Of a DNA stretch of 64,000 bases, positions 56,373-64,000 are shown piece by piece (within the stretch, counting starts at the first letter, position 1; each line of letters starts with the position of its first letter). The notes beneath the pieces are model-generated. The model ran no database searches. It was not told the DNA's origin and worked only from the letters and a program-made list of their open reading frames with translations. Made by a program: the position numbers and the translations under genes. Origin of the DNA: Pyrrhoderma lamaoense (taxonomy: Eukaryota; Basidiomycota; Agaricomycetes; Hymenochaetales; Hymenochaetaceae); the NCBI GenBank assembly GCA_002794735.1, contig NBAZ01000006.1:248001-312000 (forward strand), in the 5' to 3' direction.

Positions 56373-57918
56373 TCAGTCTCTGGTCCAATGTTGACCAAAG
56401 AATTCCCTCAAGTCCCCGACAAATTCTTCGGGGCAGTCGAGAGCAAAGAAGTGGCCTCCTTTTTGATGCTCTATTACATAAAAAAGTAAGTCAATTGTTC
56501 ACCTATTAAATATCCACCATACCTTTATAAAATGCAAGTGGACCCACGGAAGAAACATCGGACTGAGGTGCACCTCCAATTTCGTAAGACTAAAGAGCAA
56601 GAGTTAAAAGAAACAATCGACGTTTATATGAGGTAACTAACGCAAGCCGAGTATCCAAATTTGTTTTTAATGGGTAAACTTCCTTTTTGATGTAATTTTG
56701 CGAAGCTTCCTCCAGACTTATAATTTGTGCGGTGAGATATGCCTCAGTATTATGAGAAAGGAAGTCCTACCTGATTATACATCATAACCGATGTTGGGAA
56801 GGAGCGGCTCAGATAATAAAGTGCAGCTGTATCTAAGATATCCTGAGGATCTACAAGGTTCGGATCAGACCAACCATAGATCTTCTCTCCGATGTAGGTT
56901 ATTATAGCTAAAGGAGAAGAAGCTATAGCAATTCCAATTGTGAAAGGCTGAAATGTAAAGGGATCTTATTAAATATGAATGCCTTATTTGAATAAGGTAT
57001 ACGCACCTTAGTGGTCTGTATCGCAAAGTATGCGTTTCCAGTAGCTCCAAACTCCTGCCAACGCGTGTATAGCCTTTTCTGAACCTCACTGTATGTAGAA
57101 GGATCCGTATTTGTGTCTCTAGTGGCGATAAACATATTAAAATGGCTAAGAGAGACCGACTCAGGGTAGGTGCTAGCCATCACTCGGAGTATCAGAGAAC
57201 CCTTTGATATACGATGAGGATAATAAGAAGTGGCAAATTAGAGTACCAACTCACCCAGTCACCACCCTGAGCTGTATACTTAGCATATCCGAGGACTTTA
57301 GTCATTAAATCGTTGAACAACTGTGCGATATCAAAGCAAGTAAATCCATCTCTCCGAGAAAGAGTAGAAAGGAAGTATCCAGGAAGAGATGGGACAACCA
57401 CATGAAAGCTAGAATAAAGTTTATCGTCAAGGGGCACTAAGTCCAATTTTAGTAATGGCCTTACGCTGGAGTATCTGCATTTGGAGGATTTACTAATGAA
57501 TCAATCACTTTATGAAAGTCAAAGAAGGTTCCTGTATTCTTAATATTAACCTAAGCCCGAGGTAAGAAAAAGAGTATCATACCTGGCCATCCGTGAAGAA
57601 GCATAAGTGGGATAGCATCGCTCCGCGAACTCCTGACGTGAACATAATGTAGATCAAGCACATCCCATCGTTCTCATAATGTACCATGTAGTTATCAAAT
57701 TTGGAAATCTTCTTCTCAAGCGTTTCCCATTTCCATTCTGTTTCGAATTTCGCTTTCAGGCTCTTCAGATACTCATAGTCCACTCCTAACTTCCAGGGGG
57801 TACCTGAGTCAATTGGAGCTCTATTTGGGAATGGTGCAGCCTTAGATAGAGCAATCATGTTTTGCACCTCATCCGAGCTAAATTTGATTTCGATGGATCG
57901 TGGTTTTCCGAAGGCCAT
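56373..57918 (-). CDS. Epoxide hydrolase (EHN domain alpha/beta hydrolase), copy 1
   Basis: Microsomal-type epoxide hydrolase that opens epoxides to diols. The N-terminal EHN domain (MAFGKPRSIEIKFSSDEVQN, PIDSGTPWKLGVDYEYLKSL, KISKFDNYMVHYE) is followed by the hydrolase core: DLHYVHV, LMLLHGWPG (oxyanion HGWP), TFFDFHKVIDSLVNPP, FHVVVPSLPGYFLSTL and RRDGFT, the nucleophile GGDWGS (Asp), HFNMFIA, a Tyr-containing lid, YEIGGAPQSD and the catalytic-His end EHQKGGHFFALDCPEEF. Stop at 56373-56375. Six or seven introns; ~400 aa. A single frame break lies at the CCC (plus) 57664-57666, where one extra base gives DGDVLDLHYVHV. Otherwise complete with all three catalytic regions, so this is the best-preserved of the three copies. 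Confidence 0.85.
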
Positions 57919-58321
57919 ATAGAAATAGGAGATGTAGTAAGTATATCACAGTATTGGGGAGTGAGAAGGGCGAGGGGTGAGAGCTATCTTTATATCCATA
58001 CCGAAGTATCACATTGATCGCAATGTAGTCATTGTAGGTAGAGTAAGTACATATACATGTAATTGGTTTAGCCATGCGCTCGAATTAGCGATGCACACGT
58101 GCCCTACCTTTTCAGTATATTTGAGTCATTTGGTAAGGTTTATTAGATAAATACATGTAACCAAGACAGAAATTATCGCAGAAGTGGTGGAGTCAACAGA
58201 TAGATAGTTTACACGATCGTCAGAGTCATAACGATACAAACACAATCTTCCAAAGCTTTACCCACGCATAGAATAATCGAACTCCATTAAATTGAACTAA
58301 TAGTCATTAGCACCCTAAAAC
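57919..58321. other. Intergenic region between PIL1 end and epoxide hydrolase start
   Basis: About 400 bp with no gene; contains the promoter of epoxide hydrolase copy 1 and the 3' UTR of PIL1, both on minus. Confidence 0.4.
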
Positions 58322-61066
58322 CTAGCGAAGACCCTCTTCCTCTAAGTTCGTGGCGAACTTGCCACGCCCATAACCAGCTTGGGATACAGAGGAGGGATTA
58401 CTCTGCAGCTGCCCTGGGTCACCGTAAGAAGGTGCGAACTCCGTATATTCCGGAACAGGGGCACCGTTTGAGTCAAGTGACCTCCTTTCTTCCGGTGGCT
58501 GCCCAGCAGTATATGGAGAAGTAGGCAAGCCTGGACCAGTACCATTCTTTTTGCGTAGAGACAGTGGTGACACTTCAGGAAGAGGAGAACCGACAATCGA
58601 TCCAGATGGCGAGCGACCTGCTGGTCGTTTAAAGGCCGCTGCAGAAATTGTACGCGCACCGGGGGTAAATGTAGTTGGTGACCCTGAGCGTAAAGGTTGA
58701 ACGACAGGGAGCTCAGAACCATATGAAGGACCGATAAGGCAGAAGTACTGATTGTATTGATGGGAGATGTAGCGGTTGAAAGAGATGGTCGTATGCGATG
58801 ACTAGAGCTTGGAGAAGGAGGGATGGTGTTATCGTATGTTGACCCGCTCCCAATTTTAGGGCTCAAAGATTCCGATCCGACAGTGGATTTGCTTCCGATG
58901 AGGAAATACTTAAGTGAGGCGATTGGGCGAAAGGTGGGGCTGGAGGAAGTAAAGGAGATGGAGTCCGGTTTTGTGCATTGTATTTACTATCATAAAGACC
59001 ATAGTCAGGGAGACTTGGTGGAGGTCCCGGAGGGGGACTAAATACTAGCGCATCCATTTCCCTTGCAACTTCCCTCGCAGCTGCGGCATTCAAAGCAGCA
59101 GTATCGTGCTTTTCATGAGATTCAGAAAGGCGAGAAACTGTAGACCAATCGTTTGTTCATCCGAAACTTGAGCTAGATCTAAATTTAGGTGGTGGATACC
59201 AACATCCGCACGCCCATCTAAGTCGCGCTGTTCACCTGTGTTGGCAGAAAGTCGCGGGGAGAAGAAGGGGGAGGGCTAGCATAAGGTAGTTGTGTTTCAC
59301 TGTCATTATCGTCTGGATATATACTGTTTCTTTGTTGTTCAGGAGATCTCATTTGGGATTGGGAGAGGGGTACATCAGAAGGATAGTTGTAATCTGACTG
59401 ATACGTAGAGGTATGTTGAGATACAGCCACACTGTCCCAAGGATTACGATCCAGTGGGGCTGCTGCACCCTTTGGTAAGCTTCCAGCAGGGTTACTTCCT
59501 GACCATGACCTTGCTCATAGGACGGAACATTAGGAGCTGTATCAGAACTAGGTCCCGTCTTGCTTGGTGTCAGCGGAGGGCGATCCTGGTTTCCAATATC
59601 ATTTTCTGCATAAGCTAGTGCATTTGCAACTTCTGCAGCGAAGCTAGAATTATCACCAGATTCTTTTCGAAGTGGCTCAAAGAAAGCATTTTGTGGTACC
59701 ATCGGAGGAGATCCAGTTGTGAAGTTTGATGTAGGCGGGTAAGTCGATGTTTGACTAGGATACGTGGAAAGATGGCCAACTCCATGACTTCCCTGGCTAA
59801 AATGAGAAGAGGGTGGTACAGGGTTCGTATTCAAAGGTTATTCTCAATATTACTCCCTGTGTAGGGGCTAGTGTTCACGTTTCGTGTAAAGCCGCTTAGG
59901 GCTGGCATAGTGTCATAGCCCCGAAAATTCTGCCTATCATCATAACCCATTTCGCCAAATTCATCTGCCTGAGGAAGGCCTAGAGTAGCAGCAGGGTTTG
60001 GCATCGTATTTTGATGATACGATGGCGAGTCCACGTTACTTCCTCTCGGTAGTCCATCTGTATTTCCCGCTCCAGAGTCACGATTCTCAGAGGTCATAGA
60101 TGGTCCACTCATTAAGGATACAGGTTGAAAATCAAACACAACTTCTCCGATACATCTTTGAGCTTCCTCTACTAATTTTTCTGTTCTTTCGTGCCCTGAG
60201 TAGAAGGCCCGGGTTTGTCCAGGAGCAGTGACCTGTAAAGGAATTTCCTATGCGAAAATACGTCAGTTCGGAAGCTGGTAAAATAACCACAAGTAAGAAC
60301 CTCAATAATCAGCTTCCCCATTTCTCCTACGATAGTTGCCTTTTCTGCACATTCAAGGAGACCACCAAATTTTAACATCATCCAGTTTTTTGTCTCCGAA
60401 CGTTTGAAGTCACCGAGTCTGCGACATAGAGTGTAAGACTAGTCGATAATGAACATTTGGTGACTATAATTACTTAGCCTCATTCGACAGTATTTCCCAG
60501 TCCATAGAACGTATCTGTTCTCGAAGGCTATCCAGAGTTGGGTCTGTTGACTTAAGCTTTTATGCTATATGTCTTGTTAGCACATGTGTAAACCTGAGTA
60601 TTATTGTAACACACTTCCGGACTCATTTTGCTTAATTTCTTTTCCGCAGCATCCGCTTTGGCATTTAAGGCCTTTCGTCTTCTACGGAGTTCATCTAAGC
60701 TCTCTTCTGAGTTCTTACAGCCTTCATTCGTTCTCGTATTGAAACCTCATGACTTGCTAGTTGGTTCAATGCATTTGCTAGATGAGAGAGTATTGCAGTT
60801 GATGCAGATAATGTATCATTAAGGTCTTCTCCTCCCCAGAGCCCCATTGGCGAGATTTTCACTAGACCTTGTCAGATCCGAGCTCAACTTTTGTAAGCTA
60901 GCTAGATATTAGTAGGAAAATAACTTAGATGTCCAAATATATACTTACGACTGGAGGACTGCTTTCTCAGATGTGATGAGTTCCTGCAAGGACCTAAGAT
61001 CCCTATTTCCCCCAACCCAGATAGAGTTGAATTGTGGGCGATCTTTGTTGCCGCCGACTTAAACAT
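58322..61066 (-). CDS. PIL1: Eisosome core protein PIL1/LSP1 (BAR-like)
   Basis: BAR-domain protein that builds eisosomes, the furrow-like plasma-membrane domains. N-terminus MFKSAATKIAHNSTLSGLG, then GNRDLRSLQELITSEKAVLQ, LNDTLSASTAILSHLANALN, IRERMKAV, an RRRRKALNAKADAAEKKLSK block, LGDFKRSET, and WMMLKFGGLLECAEKATIVG with EMGKLII give the helical BAR core. A long Pro/Ser/Gly-rich tail follows (SFAAEVANALAYAEN, PPPGPPPSLPDYGLYDSKYN, SPKIGSGSTYDNTIPPSPSS, PSGSIVGSPLPEVSPLSLRK, GYGRGKFATNLEEEGLR), with stop at 58322-58324. At least five single-base frame breaks (61009-61013, 59833-59835, 59503-59504, 58895-58896, 58731-58732) are each repaired by one added base. A conserved gene broken five times by deletions only is more likely mis-called than dead. 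Confidence 0.85.
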
Positions 61067-61409
61067 ATCGTCGATGTAGCAGAAGGTGAAGCAATGCAGT
61101 GAGTGTATCCGCAGCGCTTTCATGCGGATGCACGTGATACATATTAAGTCTCGGATTCTTACCGATGCTAAGATGGTCTAGTTTTGGTGTATACATGTAT
61201 ATCATTCGTATATGAGCCAATGCTTATAGTTTAATCGTTCGCGACGGTTCCTAGACCCATTTCAATCCACGCGAAATATCTGATGCAGGTAAAGCTGGCA
61301 CAACATTTCAGATTGTATTTGTTAATCACATGATGCTCACTAATCAGTCAAGTGAAAGTGTATTATCCTTGTTTATATCAACCAGAATCTCAGCAGTGAC
61401 CAAGAAACA
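61067..61409. promoter_or_regulatory. Divergent promoter between PIL1 and epoxide hydrolase copy 2
   Basis: The 343 bp between opposite start codons must serve both genes. AT-rich, with the string ACATGTAT near 61191; no factor site can be assigned with confidence. Confidence 0.4.
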
Positions 61410-63106
61410 ATGAGTTTCAGCGATTTACGTAGCATTGTAATCAACTACGATGAAAAGGTGATCCAAGATATGATTCTCTTCTTAAAATGTCCCCTCTCCA
61501 GTCGGTCCACCTATCGACTGTACTCCTTGGAGGCTCGGCATTGACTATAATTACTTGAAAGATCTAAAACCAGTTTGAAACTGAATGGAGCTGGCATGAT
61601 CTGAAGAGAAAGATATCCAAGTATGATAACTATCTAATACACTATGACTCGGACGAGGGGGAGCTCGGAAATTACTCCCTGGATCTGCACTTTCTACATG
61701 TACGCAGTCCTCGAGCTGATGCTGTTCCTTTGTTACTTCTACACGGATGGCCGGGTATGTGCTTCAACAAAGCTGTATATCACATGCTACGACTAATATC
61801 AATGGGCTGTTTTCACAATACAGGCACATTCTTTGATTTTCATAAGGTAATTGATAAACTCGTTAACCCACCGAACTCAGAGCTGCCAGCGTAAGTTACT
61901 TCATAACTCACTTTTTAGATAATATATTAATATATATTAATTATCGAAAAAGCTTTCACGTCGTTGTTCCATCTCTCCCTGGATACTTCCTTTCCACGTT
62001 GCCAAGATACGAGGGTTGGAGCCTCAGTTCTAATGCACGGCTTTTCAATGATCTGATGACAAAAGAACTTGGTTATAAGATATATGTTGGACAGGGTGGG
62101 GACTGGGTTCGTAGGTTCTACTAAGCTTGTATAAAGCGATAAACTAATATCTTTATATAGGGATCATCAATACTGCGTATAATGGCATCTCTTTATCACG
62201 ACAATGTAGTACTAAGCCTCTTTAATATGTTTGTCTCTCCCCCTCACCGAACTCGGATTCGAGCAAATACACTGAGCTAGAGAGGCGTCTTGTAGCCCGT
62301 AGAGAGGAATTCTCTAACACGGTCGTGGATATTTCTTTATTCAAAGTACCAAGGTGAAATAAAATATATAGTTTGATCCAGACTTATGCTCTATGAATAT
62401 GAATAACGATAATCTGTAGCCCTTCACAATTGGAATTGCCATTGCGTCATCTCCACTTGCTATGCTTACATATATTGGCGAAAAGATATACTCTTGGTCA
62501 GATCCGGAAAAACTAGATTCACAAGATATTCTAGATACGGTTGCTTTATATTATCTTAGCAGATCGTTCTCTACTTCAGTAGTTATCTATAATCAAGTAT
62601 CTGTTCTAAGTTTATCAATATATGATAGATCCACTAACCTTGACCTTACGTTTATAATAGGGCTCAAAGGATAGGGACTTCATTCAAAACTCCAGCAAAT
62701 GTTACATAAAAAATAAGTTCGGTTTTCTGGCCTTTGTAAGGAACTTTTATTATAGAACGTTAGCCGTACGCTAAAGCGACATGCTCAATAGCCCTACGAA
62801 ATTGGAGCAGCTCCACGAGCAGACATTTCTGAGTTTGGACAACTGGTATATTATAAAGGTAGTATACACTTTCTGAGTGTATTTAGTCCAACTCTGACTC
62901 AGATCTATACAGAGCATACGAATGGTGGTCATTTTCCAGCTCTGGATAATCCAGAGAGCTTTATTGATGATATGAGAGACTTCGTTAGGCAACATTGGAA
63001 TGAAGGAAATAAGAAAGATCATACAAAACGTTTATATAATAAGGTAAATCATCTTCAACGAGAAACACTTAGATACTTGTATGACATGATGTATGTCTAT
63101 AAATGA
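61410..63106 (+). CDS. Epoxide hydrolase, copy 2 (frame-broken)
   Basis: Paralogue of copy 1. Recognisable pieces in order: MSFSDLRSIVINYDEKVIQD, PPIDCTPWRLGIDYNYLKDL, QFETEWSWHDLKRKISKYDN, SLDLHFLHVRSPRADAVPLL, HGWPG, TFFDFHKVIDKLVNPPN, FHVVVPSLPGYFLSTL, the nucleophile GQGGDWGSSILRIMA, NMFVSPP, ELERRLVARREEF, PFTIGIAIASSPLAMLTYIG and the end YEIGAAPRADISEFG-QLVYYK, EHTNGGHFPALDNPESFIDD (catalytic His), stop TGA 63104-63106. Three frame breaks, at 61484-61487 (A run), 61570-61571 (C) and 62239-62243 (C run), each need one extra base. The stretch 62600-62760 before the YEIG exon is poorly resolved. Either a pseudogene in early decay or an intact gene with consensus errors. All three catalytic regions survive. 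Confidence 0.7.
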
Positions 63107-63237
63107 AGTACCGAAGTTCTTAGATTGCGATTGACTGCTGACAAAGAGTTTTCTCACGGACTTGATGTTTGAATTATACAATGATGATGAATTATAGCAT
63201 TCGATAGCTTCAACAACGACTCTTTCTATCCCAGAAA

Positions 63238-64000
63238 ATGAGTTTCGGAGAACCAGGAACAATTAAAATCAGCTACAATGCTGACACAGTGCATAGTATG
63301 ATTTTTTTGCTCAGAGCCGCTCCATTCCCGGATAAGCCATCCATCGATTCAGATACTCCTTGGAAGCTTGGGATAGATTACGAGTATTTGAAATTTCTTA
63401 AAAAATGTTTTGAAACAAAATGGGAATGGATACTCTGGAGAAAAAGATAGCCAAACTTGATCATCATGTGGTGCACTATGAGAGCGGAGAAGATGCTTTG
63501 AACTTGCATTACATTCACATCAAGAGTCATCGAGCGATGCGATCCCACTTATACTTCTTCACGAGTGGCCAGGTACTTTCCGTATCTCAACTTATGATCC
63601 ATTTAAATACTTAGAGAACTAAGTACCTTTTTTGATTTTTACAAAGTGGTTGATCTGTTGGTAAATCCTCCGATAGAGACACCCTGCGTAAGGTTTTCAA
63701 TATATCACATTAAGCATATTCATTCATGTCACATTCTAGTTTTCATGTAGTAATACCGTCAATCCCGGTTATTTTCTCTCGACATTACCGAGAAGGGATG
63801 GATGGGGTCTTAAAGATATGGCGCAAGTTTACAATGGGTTGATGACGAAAGTCCTTGGTTACTCTACGTATGTGGGACAAAGCGGGACTGGGTCTATTTT
63901 ACCTATAACTGAAAGCCTATACATGTATGCTGACCACATGTGCTATTTGATCAGGATCATGGATACTTCGCGTTATGGCCAGTGCCTACCCTGAGTCATT
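63238..64000 (+). pseudogene. Epoxide hydrolase, copy 3 (partial, frame-broken)
   Basis: Third paralogue, cut by the window edge. The start MSFGEPGTIKISYNADTVHS and PSIDSDTPWKLGIDYEYLKF match copies 1 and 2. Then TLEKKIAKLDHHVVHYESGE, NLHYIHIK, SDAIPLILLHEWPG, TFFDFYKVVDLLVNPP, SIPGYFLSTLPRRDGW, MTKVLGYSTYVGQSGDW and SWILRVMASAYPES. Frame breaks occur at 63428-63429, ~63515-63525, 63767-63768 and 63884-63886, with a likely fifth at the acceptor near 63955; each is repaired by one added base. Unlike the other copies, the oxyanion motif HGWP is HEWP and GGDW is SGDW, true substitutions rather than indels. That favours a relaxed or dead copy. The nucleophile Asp itself is present. Confidence 0.6.

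Overview
This window is nuclear DNA from a fungus, most likely an Agaricomycete basidiomycete with an AT-rich genome. The genes are split by many short introns of about 33-100 bp with GT-AG borders. The gene set also points this way: a 7TM DUF6533-type protein, a PIL1 eisosome protein with a long Pro/Ser-rich tail, an Agaricomycete-type P450, a Kre9-like GPI protein and a tannase-family esterase. There is no operon structure and no recognisable intact transposon, phage or CRISPR.

Layout. 1-3068 is empty. A small basic orphan gene (3069-4036) is followed by an SDR (minus) that is divergent from a very large BEACH/WD40 gene (5887-13701). A Kre9-like GPI-anchored gene (minus), a weak ORF and an unassigned Ser-rich protein (15911-17414) come next, then a 2.4 kb gap. 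Two regulators follow on the minus strand: an FHA-RING ubiquitin ligase of the Dma1/CHFR type and an HMG-box factor. An intron-containing tRNA-Ala lies in the next gap. A second SDR (plus) ends 52 bp from the end of an NAD(P)HX epimerase (minus). Then come a DUR3 urea transporter whose upstream region carries GATA-factor motifs, a cytochrome P450, a UBR7/mlo2-type ubiquitin ligase and a tannase/feruloyl-esterase-like secreted enzyme, all on plus. Next are an MFS monocarboxylate-type transporter and GLE1 (both minus), a conserved unknown protein (plus) and a DUF6533 7TM protein (minus). After a 3 kb gap come profilin and an epoxide hydrolase (minus), PIL1 (minus) and two more epoxide hydrolase copies (plus), the last cut by the window edge.

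Functionally this is a mixed region. It holds housekeeping genes (mRNA export, actin, eisosome, metabolite repair, vesicle traffic, ubiquitin signalling) and accessory catabolic or detoxifying genes (two SDRs, P450, esterase, three epoxide hydrolases, two transporters).

The most striking observation is technical or evolutionary. At least seven otherwise well conserved genes contain single-base frame breaks. Every one that I could place is repaired by adding one base, usually to a short G/C (sometimes A/T) run, and none by removing a base. The breaks concentrate in 57.6-64 kb. Consensus base-calling error is the simplest reading, but real decay of the epoxide hydrolase cluster is not excluded. 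I found no clearly new biological system. Coordinates of multi-exon genes are my manual splice interpretation.
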